In this document: positions 10,359-23,470 of the stretch, in pieces
How positions within the stretch are numbered: the stretch's first letter is position 1
Layout: the number at the start of each line of letters is the position of its first letter
Origin: Lithospermum erythrorhizon
Taxonomy: Eukaryota > Streptophyta > Magnoliopsida > Boraginales > Boraginaceae
Direction of reading: 5' to 3'
NCBI GenBank assembly: GCA_019722365.1
Contig: JADFUC010000690.1
Span: forward strand, 62,001 to 126,000
Length of the DNA: 64,000 nucleotides
Translations under genes and position numbers: made by a program
The notes under the pieces: model-generated
The model's input: the letters and a program-made list of their open reading frames with translations, nothing else
Database searches by the model: none
What the model was told of the DNA's origin: nothing

Positions 10359-11318
10359 CGTTAGAAATATGAGATATTTGAAATAGCGCCTGCTGAACAA
10401 TTCGATTTTGTACAACCGATTTACTCATTTAAGCTTAAGTTCAGATATACTGCCCATTGCTAGTAATGCTCAGACAGATACTAGACGAAATTATACATGA
10501 TGGCTTAGGTCATAACCAATATACTAATATATAATATTCCTCGTTATCATTAATTAGTATATGGCTTTTGGTCAATCGGTTTCCAAGAGGTCACACACTT
10601 ACAAACGAAAGCGAGTCATAATTTAATATAACTTTCGGAGTTTCAAATGGAACTATCTAAGAACATCGCAAAATTCCAATTGCCTGAAAGGCCCCATGCT
10701 CACCTCACAACACTGTGGATGTTTCCTAATCTTTTGTAGAATGATTATTGAATCTCTTATCTACCTTTTATGTGCCTTTATTTTATGTAATAAAAAGTAA
10801 GATTCTGTAACTCCTCTCACCTAAAGTAGTCGACATTACGACGTTAGCGAGGAAAGTTTTGTTTAAAACTCTAATATTTTTGTTATATCGATGGCTAAAA
10901 TTTAGGGGCCTGTTGCCTATATGCTTCACTCTTTCATGAAAATCGCCTATTCACTTTGGTGGAAAGGAAAAAAGCTCTCGCCTCTCTCTCTCTCCTTTCT
11001 CATCTTGCCGACTAGCAGTGAGAAATTCACGTTGAATTTTTCTCTCACAACCTCGACAGTTCAATATTTTAAGTGGCTCAGTAAAACTCCCGGTGACTAA
11101 GAGGGAGGGACTTGTTCGCCGCTGGGTGTGGACAGCCTAGAGGCATTCCTATTTTGACGCTGGCTCATCACAATATTCTCGCCGTTATGATATTTCTCAG
11201 CCCCAAAGAACTAGAGATATTTTTCTGCCTCTTTTAATTATCATACAACTAGTAGTGTTCATGAAATTCATCCAAATAGTATTGTTAGAATATTATTTAT
11301 CCATATAAAATACCAACA
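10359..11318 (+). mobile_element. Copia 1, 5' LTR
   Basis: About 960 bp, starting CGTTAGAAATATGAGAT (TG changed to CG) and ending TACCAACA. Its right two thirds match 24,062-24,789 block by block, including GGAACTNTNTAAGAACATCG, AAGATTCTGTAACTCC, AAAACTCTAATATTTT and GGACAGCCTAGAGGCATTC. It also resembles the LTRs of Copia 2 (TTAAGTTCAGATA, GGTCATAACCAATAT). The AAGGCCTTAGAGTC after the end may be a decayed primer-binding site. Confidence 0.75.
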
Positions 11319-13739
11319 AAGGCCTTAGAGTCGGATTACTAGATTGTATTTATGTAATTTATATGTCATGGCTTAATTTCATAAGTTCAATATATGCTAT
11401 ATTTTTTGCTTTAATGAATCTTTAAACTTGTTTATGCAATGGCAAATAATTAAATATGATTAATAGTTAGTCGGGCTGAAATTAATATATTGTAATATTA
11501 AAATAATTTTCTAATTAATTGTTGTATCTCGAAATTTATTTAATTGAGTCGAAACATAAAAACGACCACCATCATCCTCGGGAGTGGAACGTGTCATATC
11601 ACATGTCTATCCCACCCGAGACGGGGCGATGGGTTTTCTGATCCCAAGCGTTTCGAACCTAGGTTCGAACTCTAATCGCCGCCCGGGCTCGGCCCGCTTA
11701 TGGTTCGGGTTGACTTTCGACTATTAAGATGTTTTATTATCGGCCAAATTGATTAAATTAATTTCATCTCTCGATTAATTTATTCAATTTAATTTATTAC
11801 GATTAAAAATTTCTAACTAAATTAAAATTTATTTAAATATGTTAAAAATAATATAATCGGCAATAAATTTTCAAAGATATTTAATTTAGATATAAGTATA
11901 AAATTATTTGATACTCAAATACTTATATAATGACATAATTTGGAGTTAAAATTTCAAGAAATTATTTATATTATTTAAGTAATTAAACACTAGTATATAA
12001 TTCGACACGGGTATGCATTTGTTCGATTTACTATCCATGCCATACGTATAAAATAATTTAGATAATTAATTTATTCATGTATAATATATGTTTAGATATA
12101 TGTATTTGGATACCAGATTTAGTGATATGACTTACTTGTATTTCTTAAATAATGACATGTATGGGCTTTTGCCTAAAATAATGACTGTGAATTACCACAT
12201 TGAACTGTGAAATAACCCTACTAAGACGGGAGCACCACTGTAGAGTCGTTAATTAAAAATACGTCATAACTGTAATAAGTTTCGTATTTTTCCACTTGTC
12301 CCAATTTTTCATCTATCTCAAGTGTTATATTTAGGCTTACGAATATAATATGCATTGTTGGAAATCGTAGTATTTTTACTATAATTATGCCCGCCGCGAC
12401 AATTATTGTAACAATTCATTTATTAGTTTTGGCTTAAACGAATTATTTCAAACTAAGTAAGCCTAATAAATAGTAATTAAACACAAAATAGAACTCATAA
12501 TAATATCGTGCTATGTCAGACAAAGATCTCATGCATAATCGAGTATAATAATCATAATGGTCAATTATATTATTATACGATTATTATTATCTGAGCCTGG
12601 GCGTCACACACATACAACACGCCTAGTCATATTCCATGTATGGAATTAAATCGCGATTGTCAATTGGGAGTCGATAAACCAACGGTACCTAATCGAGCTT
12701 TTATATCGATAATGAAAATACAAGTTGGACAAAACCGAATTAATTAACTTGCTAGTTCAATTTGACAATTTAACGAGGGAAACTCATTAGTAACTCGCTG
12801 GGTTACTTACCGTTTTAAGAATAAGTTAGCCGGGCGGCTTAACGAGTTAGCTTATTTATCAAATCCATTCAAGTCATTCGGGCAAACAGTAGCGCTATAT
12901 AAGTAGCATTTAAACGAAAACCCAAGCCTTTTCATTTCATCTTCTTCACCAAAAAGCCGCCCCTCCCTCTCCTCTCTAAAGATTTCGAGTCAAGTTTGAC
13001 TCATCTGTTGTCTAATCGTCAAAAGATTCTGAAGAAATCCAACGCGAGATTCAACCGCTCAAGGACTAACCGGGAGGCATTTCACTTGAGGCGATAGTGA
13101 TCCAAATGCAGGATTCATGACGTTGAAAGTTCATCATATCCGCCGTGATATTGTAGCATTCTCAGATTCATGTCAGTATTTAATTTATATATATGTATGT
13201 TTTGTAATTCCTTTAGACATTTATTCTATCCCGTTGTATTTGTTCATGTTTATTATGAATTAAAGCTGCATAATTTTCCCAAATGTTGAAATAGATTTAG
13301 CTTGGATAAAATGTATGTCTTAGCATAAGAAAGATGACTAAGTATAACTAATCCCTACCCCATTAAGCCTAAAGGAGGTCACTTAGCTAACTGCACGTTT
13401 GCATGACACAATGCTACGCCTCCGGGATGCTTCCTCGATGTGGAGAGAACGATCGATTCCCAAGTCGAATTTAGGCTTCGAGTCATCCATTTAAATTAAG
13501 TCATCAAGTGGTTTTTGGTTACTTAAGCGGGCGCATTTATATCAAGACATCGGACCGTGGACAAAAGAGGTCACTAATACAAATGCTACGAACTTTTAAG
13601 GACGCCAAGCGATTATGTTAATCATAATTAGTGTTTCGATCACCTACCCATACGATCGAGGTTCGACTGCATGAGCTCCGTACTTTGTATTTTTCAAGAG
13701 ATTGTAAGCACTAGTATTTATATTCTATTATTTTGTATT
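11319..13739 (+). mobile_element. Copia 1 leader region
   Basis: Mainly AT-rich, without a coding frame. A GC-rich patch lies at about 11,570-11,720. The right part (about 13,130-13,735) resembles Copia 2 leader DNA at about 49,380-49,700, with TTACTTAAGCGG, GACAAAAGAGGTC/GACAAAAAGGTCC and GATTGTAAGCACNAGTATT in the same order. The region ends at the AGACC target site used by the nested element. Confidence 0.6.
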
Positions 13740-13744
13740 AGACC
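13740..13744. repeat. Target site duplication AGACC, left
   Basis: AGACC directly before the nested element and AGACC again at 22,280-22,284 directly after it. A perfect 5-bp duplication, the size made by LTR element integrases. Confidence 0.75.
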
Positions 13745-14697
13745 CAAGTAGAATCTAGTATGAATTTAATTTATATAACAATTCAAATTCATACATCCCG
13801 ATCCCTCAAACGATATAAATTAGTCTAAAAGCACACAATTATGGAATAACAGAAAGACTTACAAAGGATGCCAATGAAGCCTATCAACACATTCTTCACC
13901 AAGCCTCCTTTGAATTCCAAATTTGAGCACTTCAAACGTAGTGTTCTAGTTGGTTGCACACCGTGAGAGGTTAAATCCTACATTTGTGTTTGCTAGAACA
14001 CGGGTCGATTGATGAAATCAAGAGAAGAATTTTCAATTCTTCCTCGAACATTTCGCCATACGGAGGAGAAATGACAGGCTTTGTTTTTTATTTCATGAAA
14101 ACATGTTATGATGAAAACCTAATAAGTTTGCTTTTATATATGTCAAACCTAAAGCCCAACCGAATAAATTTTGAATTAATTCTAATTCAAGTGTTTAATT
14201 AAACCGTTATAAAAATCAAACACTAATAAGTCATAATAGTAACGAACAAGGCTAACAAGTCATCCAACTAATTTAATTAATTCAATTGACTAATTAATTC
14301 ACTGGTTCATCCAATTTCTATTTTACATTATCAATGTAAAATCCCAATCGGGAGAATATTCACATTACAATCAACTCTCAATTTAGCAATGTAGTTTAAT
14401 TTCATACACGAAATATAATCCAACGCCATCAGACAGGCGCGACCTTCTAGGCTCAGATAATAGTAAGTTGTATAATAATACACCGACCAATTACTATTAT
14501 TATAACGATTAACGCCAGAAGATCTAAAGAATCACTCATACCCCTTAAATTATCAGCTTAACTCAAACTAGTAATATACAATTACTAATAGAACACTAAG
14601 TTCAAGAATCACATTTAACCAACCCGGTAAATGAATCAAGACAATTGTCGTAGAATGGGGCATAATAAAAGTGGAATCAATTTCATTGATTTTAACA
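13745..14697 (-). mobile_element. Nested element, 3' LTR (left copy)
   Basis: About 950 bp, pairing with 21,324-22,279. Shared blocks include AATCTAGTAT, CATACATCCCG, GCCTATCAACACATTCTT, CCTCCTTTGAATTCCAAAT, ACATTTCGCCATACGGAGGA, ATAATAGTAAGTTGTATAAT and TTTCATTGATTT. The right edge TTAACA is followed by the polypurine tract, so on the minus strand this is the 3' LTR. Differences between copies are many short indels, indicating age. Confidence 0.85.
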
Positions 14698-14713
14698 CTC
14701 CCACTTGCCCTTC
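14698..14713 (-). promoter_or_regulatory. Polypurine tract of nested element
   Basis: Plus strand CTCCCACTTGCCCTT, which on the minus strand is AAGGGCAAGTGGGAG directly before the LTR start TGTTAAAATC. A standard plus-strand primer site, fixing the element's orientation. Confidence 0.8.
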
Positions 14714-17700
14714 GGATTTATATTACCATACAATTCCTTTATCGCGATCTCTAGTCGTAGTTAACCATAGTTTCGTGTCACTAAACACCCACAACTTTCT
14801 TTTTACCGAGTATGAACCGAATAGCATTTATGGCGCCCCATAAAACCAATCGACTAACCGTCTCGAGAGGCCCTCGAGATCTTCCTTGTATATCAAGTGA
14901 CGGATAAATCCCCTCCCAATATATCAACATCTATCGTTATACCACCGCAGGACCCAACATATACGTTATAATCCCCGCTTAAGGCGTATCGTTGGTCATA
15001 GTCAAAGCATGAGCTTATATAACATGTATAGTTATATCGTAGGTCTAAGAATTGTCGAACCTAAAATTCTAAACAAATATCATAGGACAATGTATATACA
15101 TTATCTTCTATGAACTCGCTTCTGGCCACAGCTAGCCCCCACACCAGACTGCTGTGTTCCCCAATTTGTATCATCTAGTCCTCGTTGCGCTTAACTGTGG
15201 ATTAATTTTGGATCACTAATCAAAACACCACGTTAGTCATATAATGCTTGTCGCTTCCTAACTATCAAAGATTCCGACTGGGCAAGGCTCTCTGGCCATT
15301 CTTGGTGTTTTCAGGCCTCAAGAGAGCAGTCAACAATTCATACTTCCTCTAGAAAGCATGACTCAACTCTGTGGATTTAACTTTTCACTCATCGAGGATA
15401 CAATATACGATATTATAGGCCTCAAACGGTACGGAAATAACGGGTAACTATATGAATGAATCACGATTCATGTAGTTTAGTTAACAATCGACTAAACACA
15501 AAGCGAACTTTTGTTTTAATCAATTACTTAACTTATTCCGTAAAGTGAATGAATCCGGCCCCCACTAAACCTTGCCAATGCTCAGCCTCCTTCATTAATC
15601 ATATCAGATACTTTAAAGCAAAAAGGATAAATGATTATAATTACATTCTTTATAGAATACTACTTACAAGCAAATTTTTTACATTCATCAACCCAGCCTC
15701 TCAACCAGGAATCATCGATGACTAAGATTATCCCCGGTTATTAGTCACGCACGACTATGATCAAAATGGGTTTCCAACCATTTCTGGTTCCCATCGGGTA
15801 GTTTACAACACAACTCTAAGGTGTTAAAACACATCCGTCAGATTAAATTTATACATTATTTTAACAACATTACCAACAAAACAGACGATCGGTCAAGCTT
15901 GTACATCGAGTTCAAGTTTTTAGTTTAATACTCACCGAGCATACTAGACTCAGCCCTATTATGAAAATTCTTGGCTAATAGCTTTCATACGGGTACAACT
16001 GCCCATACGTTACTATCACATTCACATGCCAAGATCAACAATCGATCCATTCCACGTAACTATAAGCACTTCTATTCTCTCTTTAAAGTTACTACTAAGC
16101 GTGATTCGAACTGCTGTGAATACCTTTTAGTAAAACTTCACAATTCCAATCACTTGAATCATGCTACGTCATAGTCATTACAAGCATTAACATACGACTC
16201 GACGCCAAGATACGTGAATCATATTATTATGTAATAGACTTCAACCACTCTCATTAATGCAGGCCCTTACTAGTGGGATTAGACCTCTAAATGAAGAGTC
16301 AGCTTTGTCAATAAGAGAATCTTTTCATTTATAGAATTTAATCTATTATAGATTTCAATCACCTCGAGCTTCATGACATCTTAAACTTAACAAGCAAATG
16401 TCATGCAAGCTCACATATATAATGTGACTGATCATAGCATGTGTCACATATATGTAGCTGGGCTCACAAATGTACAAGAATCTAATCACTACTATACCTT
16501 TTAAGGTTGTAGGAAGATTTCTTCAACATTTAGTGTATAAAACTTCATTTATGCAGTTACGCTCCCACTAACCTTTAAGGAACTCAAGGTTTTTCATCAC
16601 TCTTGATTCTTATTGATTTTCATCAAGTATCAGCAAGTGAGGAATTATACTCAATCTTAAGTTTACAACTTTAGATTCTAATAGTATAGAAACTTTTTAC
16701 ATTCTCGCCGAGATGCTGAGTTCCACAACAATGTCAAGTATCAATCATCGCCGATCATTACTTAGAAACATTCTTTGATAACTTCGTTAGACCCACATGT
16801 TAAGCAACTTGTGGAATATAATAAGAAAGTTTGAAATAAACATGGCACAATCAACCCAACCTAATATTAAACGTCAGTCTACGACCGACGCTTCATTTTA
16901 ACGAATACATTTATTACTCGACGATTCACCACCATCTGTGAAGTAATATAGGACGGGCTCTACCTCATTTAATCACCATCCGTAAGATAAAAGAGCTTTA
17001 TACTCAACCCATATGTGTATTCACATCTTATTTCATTTAAATGACCTCAAGTCATTTATTGGAGTATTATTTATTCATGAAGTCATTTGTATCACCGCAT
17101 TTAGTTTTAAATGCATCAAGAGCGATACTTCTTGATATAACCGGGCGGTTCTAATATTGGTTTGCATCTCCTACGGAGCCACTTGAATGAGTCTGTCACA
17201 TATTTATTTCCACTATTTGTACTTCATAACGAAGACTCTATATACAATAAATCAACACTATAAAATAACGGAAATAAATACCACTTCTCCGTTATGTACA
17301 AAATAACTTAATATCAACTTTGATTTCAAGTTAAATTATGTCTACTATAAGGACATAATACTAACTTATCCTATACTCTAGACAAGCCAAAGTTTGTTTA
17401 TCAAACACAACTCTCGAGTTGCCTTGGCGCTGAATATGAATAAATTAATTAAAGGTAGCGCAAGAACCTTAATATGTGAAATTATTTCATTCTTTGTGTT
17501 TCAAATGACGCAAACACAATCCTTACTTGTATCACCTAACCACGACAATCTAAGGTTAGAATGAAATTATCTCGGGTATATGAAATTGAAAGATCTCATC
17601 CATTCGTTTTAACTTCATTAAACACAATTCTTTAATTACGTATCTTAACAAGTACAAGCGATTAGAATGATGTCTCATTCTTCGGATGATATACTACTTA

Positions 17701-17795
17701 TATCGATGATACTTCTGACTCAGAACTTGATAGTATCCATATGGTCCTTTCCATACTCTTATCAACTCTGATGTATCATTCAATGACTCAAATCT

Positions 17796-18030
17796 TCAAT
17801 TAACTTGTATGTAAACATACAAACTTAATTTAGACTAGCGAACCTCCCACTAAGTCTAGTAAGAGTCGACTTAGTTCATCTTTTTCAAGATTATACTCAA
17901 GTCTTGTTCTCTTTAATTAACTTGTATGTAAACATACAAACTTAATTTAGACTAGATAACCTCCCACTAAGCTCCAGAAGAGTTTGACTTAGTTCATCTT
18001 TTTCAAGATTATACTCAAGTCTCTGCTCTC
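17796..18030. repeat. Tandem duplication, about 117 bp x 2
   Basis: Two consecutive units both contain TTAATTAACTTGTATGTAAA, CATACAAACTTAATTTAGAC, ACCTCCCACTAAG and GACTTAGTTCATCTTTTTCA, followed by AGATTATACTCAAGTCT. Few differences, so younger than the element. Local slippage or unequal exchange is likely. Confidence 0.9.
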
Positions 18031-18461
18031 GAGTCATTATCCATAAGTATTATTCAATCGCTTGTTGTTCAGCTTCCTTTTAAAGAAGAGTATAGTAATA
18101 CTTAATCAAAATCACCTCGATATGGAAACGCAGAAGTCAACATGACATTCTTTCTACTCTACAAGTGCAAAGAAAATAGTTTAGAATCCAACCATCTTCA
18201 CGAGGATTTAAAACCCAGGTGCTCTTATAACGTAGTCGCCATCATTGGCGTCAAAGCAGCCTCGATAACTTTTTTGTATCTGCCTTCCAGCCTATTTTTA
18301 TACTTGGCTCATATCCACGATTAAACTACGCGAAGTCAAAACTAGTGTTCTCTATTAATCGATACCAACAAGACATTATACCTTTCGACAACAAAATTAT
18401 TTGTGATATGAGATTTAATCAAATCTCTTCAATTCCTAAATGTTACTTAAAATCCTTCTAT

Positions 18462-18700
18462 GCTTTTAAAGTTCGAAATAACGGTTTAATCATTAACTTC
18501 AACTTATAGTTCCATGTCTACCAACTGCATGTTGACGCGAGAACCGAATAGATAACTTTGCTTATTTGGTTACATATGCTTTAAAGTTCAAAATAATGAA
18601 GCGAATCATTAACTTCAACTTATAGTTCCAATGCTCACTCAACTGGCATGGCTGGTGCGGTAACCAATGTATAACTTTGCTTATTCGTTACATACCATAA
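18462..18700. repeat. Imperfect tandem duplication, about 115 bp x 2
   Basis: Both units share TATGCTTTAAAGTTC or TGCTTTTAAAGTTCG, AAATAA, AATCATTAACTTCAACTTAT, AGTTCCA and ATAACTTTGCTTATT with TTACATA. They differ by many small indels, hence older than the neighbouring duplication. Confidence 0.8.
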
Positions 18701-20579
18701 GCTTTTTGTTTCATCACACCATGAACCATGTTCATCATGTTAAAGAAACTAAATACCAATCACATGTCCCGAAATGGTGAGATACAATAAACATTCAAGA
18801 TCATTCAATAGTTTTTCTCAATCGAGTTATGTTAGATCAAACTATTTATTATTTAAGCGTTTGCTTACAAGAGACATGACATATCGGGTCTTCATAGCAT
18901 CAATGCCTTTGGATTGAATCAAATATTAATTATCCTTCAATCATATCATGACTTGCTCACTCGAACCAAAGTTCATGCAACGTATCAACACACAACCAAG
19001 TCTTAAATGTTCAGGGTATTTAAATTTTATCCTCTATTAGCATACAACCGACATTGCAACGGTTGGAAGAAGATCGCGTTGTAACACTTTTGTATCAAGT
19101 CATTCGATTTCTCCTTAATTTTATTTCACATTATAAAGTCATGCATTTACTACCTAACGAATTTAATAAAATAGGTAAACTTAATGCGCTAAACATAATA
19201 GGAAATATGAAACTTAAAATAAAAGTGTAGTTCAAAACAATCCATACGTATTTACAAAATGAATTGTAAATATAATATCTGCATTTCAAATCTCAAAATG
19301 TACAAGGTATCGCATCTACTATACTGACTCAAACTAACACCGCATACATTTTGAATCGTATAATAGAAGCGTTATCAACCACTATGTTGGCAATACGCAA
19401 GTGTACTAAAGTCTATTATGCCTGTATTCAAAACGGCAACACTGCATACATTTTGAATCCAAAGACAATGGTAGGTTACCAACCAATTACGAAACTACAT
19501 AACTCTTGTGTTACTCAAAGATACCATGTGATGCTAAATTTAATTTTCAGATCTCCGACAAAACCGTTAAGCATACCAATTAAAACCAAATAGTTACTGA
19601 GTGATCACTGAAGCCCACAACGTTATGGAAATCACTTCAACATGATCCATTGTCATGTCAAAGTGCAAAATCAGAATACCTCCGCCATCACAAATGCGTC
19701 TTGCATAAAAGTTGAACCGATTTCACAACTTTAAAATTGGCTTCATACATCGCTTAAATTTTAATTAAGTAGATATTATTTAACTTTATTTAACCATGCA
19801 TAGATAGCACATATTCAAGCAAATATGCACAACATGAAAAATAAATAAATAAGTGAAATGCTAACATAAGTCCTATAATAGCACTTAACAAAGTCAAGAA
19901 GTCTCAGATTCTCCAACCTCGAAACTTACAAGCCTCCGCCGCCTCAGGGATACGCTATCTTCAATGCCACCACAAGAGTACATACTACTACTCTTAACCC
20001 AACTTAGACAAAGACGCACTTGTGTGCAATGAATACAAGAATAAAAGAAATACTCACAGTGCCGCTTACAACATTTCCCGCACGCATACCGTAAATAAAT
20101 AAACGAACCGGGTCATATCTAAATTCTTTCCATTCCATAACAATATATATGGGCAAAATATTAAAACAAATACATGCACTTAATGTCATATATATTAAAT
20201 GAAATGAGATTAAACGTGTTCATAATCACTAATTAATTACCCATTATTTTACAATTAATTATCAATTAATATAAATTTTGATTTTAAATATATTCACATT
20301 GATGATTGTGATAATTATTACAATTATCAAGTAATTAACTCAAAAATTCAAAATTTAAAAAGTTATCATGAAAATATTTCAAAAATTATCAATTAATGAA
20401 AATAATTATGAAGGGAAGCTGAGAATCAAATTTAATGTCATTCAAGATATATATTCAATTATCTTAATGACCAGTCTTATGGATTTTTTGAAGATTTTCT
20501 TGAAACCAAAATTAATAATTACCAATAATTTTTTAAACCAAAAATAATTACATAAAATACATTTAGGTTTCTAAAAACA

Positions 20580-20740
20580 GACGGTTTAACTTCAACGACC
20601 AAAGCTGGCCTCCACCCACGTAGTGATACGGGCCGGCCGGTGCCGTAGTACGTCGATGGCTACGCCCCGTGGCCGGAACGTAGGCCCGCACCGACGCGCC
20701 TCGAGTGCCCGCAAGTTCGGGCGACCGATTTTGCAATTCA
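20580..20740. other. GC-rich island in nested element leader
   Basis: A strongly G+C-rich patch (GGGCCGGCCGGTGCCG, GCACCGACGCGCC) inside very AT-rich DNA, about 600 bp inside the 5' LTR of the minus-strand element. No reading frame is recognised. Copia 1 and Copia 2 also carry GC-rich patches in their leaders. Confidence 0.6.
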
Positions 20741-21310
20741 TCTAAGTTTTCATTTTTCCATATTAATCAAACTTTGTAAAATGATTTGAGGCACTAAAAA
20801 ATTCAAAAATTTCGGATTTTTCTCGAACATCAACAATATCATTATTGAACACGGCCCAAGTGTGGAATTTTATAAAAACACTTCTAGTTTTTCTCGATTA
20901 AAACCTAAAACAATCCAAAATTAAATGAATTTTTGAGTATTTTAACAAATTCAAAATTCAAAAAAACTGCATTAACCTCAAAGTGGTCAAGAATACACAG
21001 GTTTACTCTCGTAATTTTCTGAAATTTTTAACATCTCTGTAAAATCAAAAATGATTTTACCTCAAATTAAAAATGCAAATTAATAAATTTTTAATCCCTT
21101 TCAATTCATGAAACAATTAAATAAACATCAAATCATCAAAATCAATACATTAAAATGATGATTTCAAATACGTGAAACATATGAAAATGGGTTGATTTTT
21201 TTTCATATTATATATTCATCAATTGAATATATAAATCATGAAATAATCAATTAACTAACAACTATGTCAACACACAATCAAATTGGGAGCAAAATATATC
21301 AAACTGAAGA

Positions 21311-21322
21311 GGCTCGAGGCCA
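21311..21322 (-). promoter_or_regulatory. Primer-binding site of nested element
   Basis: Plus strand GGCTCGAGGCCA, which on the minus strand is TGGCCTCGAGCC, a decayed TGGTATCAGAGCC (initiator tRNA-Met type) next to the LTR end. With the polypurine tract at the other side this confirms the minus orientation. Confidence 0.65.
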
Positions 21323-21323
21323 C

Positions 21324-22279
21324 TGTTAATCTAGTATTTAATTTCTATTTGTGATAAACACCAAATCCATACATCCCGGATCCTCAAAATGATATAAATT
21401 ATCTAAAACACATAATTAACAACATGAATAACGTATAATTCTATTACTGGATGCCAAATGGGAAGCCTATCAACACATTCTTTCAATGGGCCTCCTTTGA
21501 ATTCCAAATTTGTGCACTTCCAAATATAGCGCCTCTAGTCAAGCCGCATACCCGAGCAGGTTGAATTCTACATTTGGCAAGCCATAACATTGGCTGACGT
21601 GATTAAAATCGCTAGTAAGAATTTTCACCTTCCCTTGAACATTTCGCCATACGGAGGAGAAACGGAGGAGGCTTTTTGCTTTTTATTTCATGAAACACGC
21701 TACGGTTTAAAACCTAATAAAGCCATATACGCCAAACCTAAAGCCCAACCGGTCAGCCTTAATGTTCTAATCTGCTAAGTTTAATTAAACCGCTATAAAA
21801 TCAAACACTAACAAAGTTGCTAATAGTAACTAAATGCTACTAACAAGCTCAATTCAACTATCGAATTAATTCAATCGATCAATTAATTAATTCGGTTCAT
21901 CCAATTCTATTTTACATTATCATGTAAAATCCCACTGAATATTCGCTGATTACAATCAACTCTCAATTTAGCAAATATAGCTTTAATTTCACATGAAATA
22001 TAATCCAACGCCACCAGACAATACTTTCTGTGCTCCAGATAATAGTAAGTTGTATAATAATAATAATTGACCAATTACTATTATTATAACGATTAATGAG
22101 TAAGTATCTAAAGAATCACTCAACCCCTAAATTATCATGAAACTCCAAACTAATATAGCAATTACTAAGTGAACACTAAGTTCCAAGAATCACTTTTAAC
22201 CAACCCGTAAATGAATTGATACACAATTGTCGCGAACGGGCATAATAAAAGCGGAACCAATTCTCATTGATTTCCAACA
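21324..22279 (-). mobile_element. Nested element, 5' LTR (right copy)
   Basis: 956 bp with TG...CA ends: plus strand TGTTAATCTAGTATTT to TTTCCAACA. It pairs with 13,745-14,697 and is followed directly by AGACC. The two small open frames containing NISPYGGE in the two LTRs are not genes. They are the same LTR DNA read in one frame, and they diverge outside that block. Confidence 0.85.
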
Positions 22280-22284
22280 AGACC
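22280..22284. repeat. Target site duplication AGACC, right
   Basis: Right copy of the 5-bp duplication, directly after the CCAACA end of the nested element. The host Copia 1 resumes here. Confidence 0.75.
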
Positions 22285-23470
22285 ATCCTATAGAATAAAA
22301 CTGAATTATTGTTTGTTTTACATAAATTTTGTAGTCAAAATGATCTCCAACAATTAATAACTCAAAACTCAGTCTAACTGCATTGAAAAATACAACCTAA
22401 CTAAGATTAATTTCCTAGATCAAGCTAGAAACTTGAGAATAGTTCTCAAGTCGAAAGAACCGAATACGTATAACCTGCAATCTTCCTCCAATCTTAGAAG
22501 AAGGTGGACGGGGTTAGTTTTGGCTTTATCAACAACATGCGATCTATCGCCATCATGTCCAATGCTTAACGCCGGGTAAACATGGAAGTCAATCTTCAGA
22601 TTCACTTGAAAATGCTAGCGCTTACAAAGACGACGCAAATCAAAAAGTTATTCCGTAAAATGCACGCACCCAGGTACGACATCGTTGCGGCCCCAATTGG
22701 ATTGTAAGTCAGCAATGGACAACCCGCGAGTCCCTAATGTCAGAAAGCATTTATTGTGGCTAGTCTAAAGGCTCACTCACTCGCCTACCTTCTCGAGGAG
22801 CCGGCAAGAGACATCATCCCCAACCGTTGTTCCGACTCGCTCAAAAACTTTGTGATTTAACTTAACACGACGCTTCCATAAGTCGTTATCGAGTCGTGAC
22901 GGTATTTATCACTAAAGGCGTAACCTTAAGCAGTGGTAAAGCCGCTAACTCGCTATTAATGCGTTTAAATGAATAGTTTGAAAGAAAACGACAAATGAAG
23001 GCCAATGTCAACCACCGCAACCTCAAAGTCATCCAGAACGATGCCCGTAAGAATGATAAATGTCACCATCAAGGTTATAGGCACCGGAAGTCGAACTCTG
23101 CAGTTGTGCTACTTATAAAAGGAAGAACGGAACTAGTACCATTCCCACTACGTGTATTTACGTTATTACTCTATAAACTTCTTTACTCCTCGATACTTAA
23201 AAAAGGGGACAAAGGATCAAGCATTCATATTTGCTCTTAAATAGCGCTGCACCCTAAAATAAGAGACTCATAGAGAAAGCGCTTAAGTCGACTGAGGGTC
23301 GGCAACGGATCAAAAGTTGATGTCGCTACACTAAGTCTACTTAACTTAGCATTACTTCCATGGTTTAAATCTTGTTTCAAACAACGCTTTGTAGCCCTGT
23401 TAAATATTATTTTTCATTTCTTGTTTAACTACGGATGGCTTTTCAATTTGAAAAAATTCGAATGCTTTTA
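22285..23470 (+). pseudogene. Copia 1 gag-protease remains
   Basis: Continues Copia 1 after the nested insertion. Near 23,060-23,130 a reading similar to CHHQGYRHRKSN resembles a decayed gag zinc knuckle. Near 23,286-23,350 RLRVGNGSKVDVATL corresponds to the LRVGNGAKV stretch downstream of the Copia protease active site, also seen in Copia 2. Stops are frequent. Gag would bind element RNA and protease would cut the polyprotein. Confidence 0.65.

Larger units (their letters stand above)
14714..21310 (-). mobile_element. Non-coding internal region, LARD-like
   Basis: About 6.6 kb between the two LTRs with no reading frame above about 80 codons on either strand. None of the motifs expected of gag, protease, integrase, reverse transcriptase (YVDD) or RNase H were found. 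The decayed Copia elements nearby still show these motifs clearly. This fits a large retrotransposon derivative that depends on proteins of another element. It carries two internal tandem duplications (17,796-18,030 and 18,462-18,700) and a GC-rich patch near its 5' end. A very old coding region decayed beyond recognition cannot be excluded by eye. Confidence 0.6.

Noticed and set aside
11640..11690. tRNA-like GGTTCGAACTC box
   Set aside because: A T-loop-like word is present, but no matching acceptor stem, anticodon arm or box A could be placed around it.
13984..14202. Small frames with NISPYGGE at 13,984-14,202 and 21,590-21,778 as a conserved small gene
   Set aside because: They lie at the same place in the two LTRs of one element and agree only in the short conserved block, diverging with frame changes. 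LTR DNA explains the similarity.
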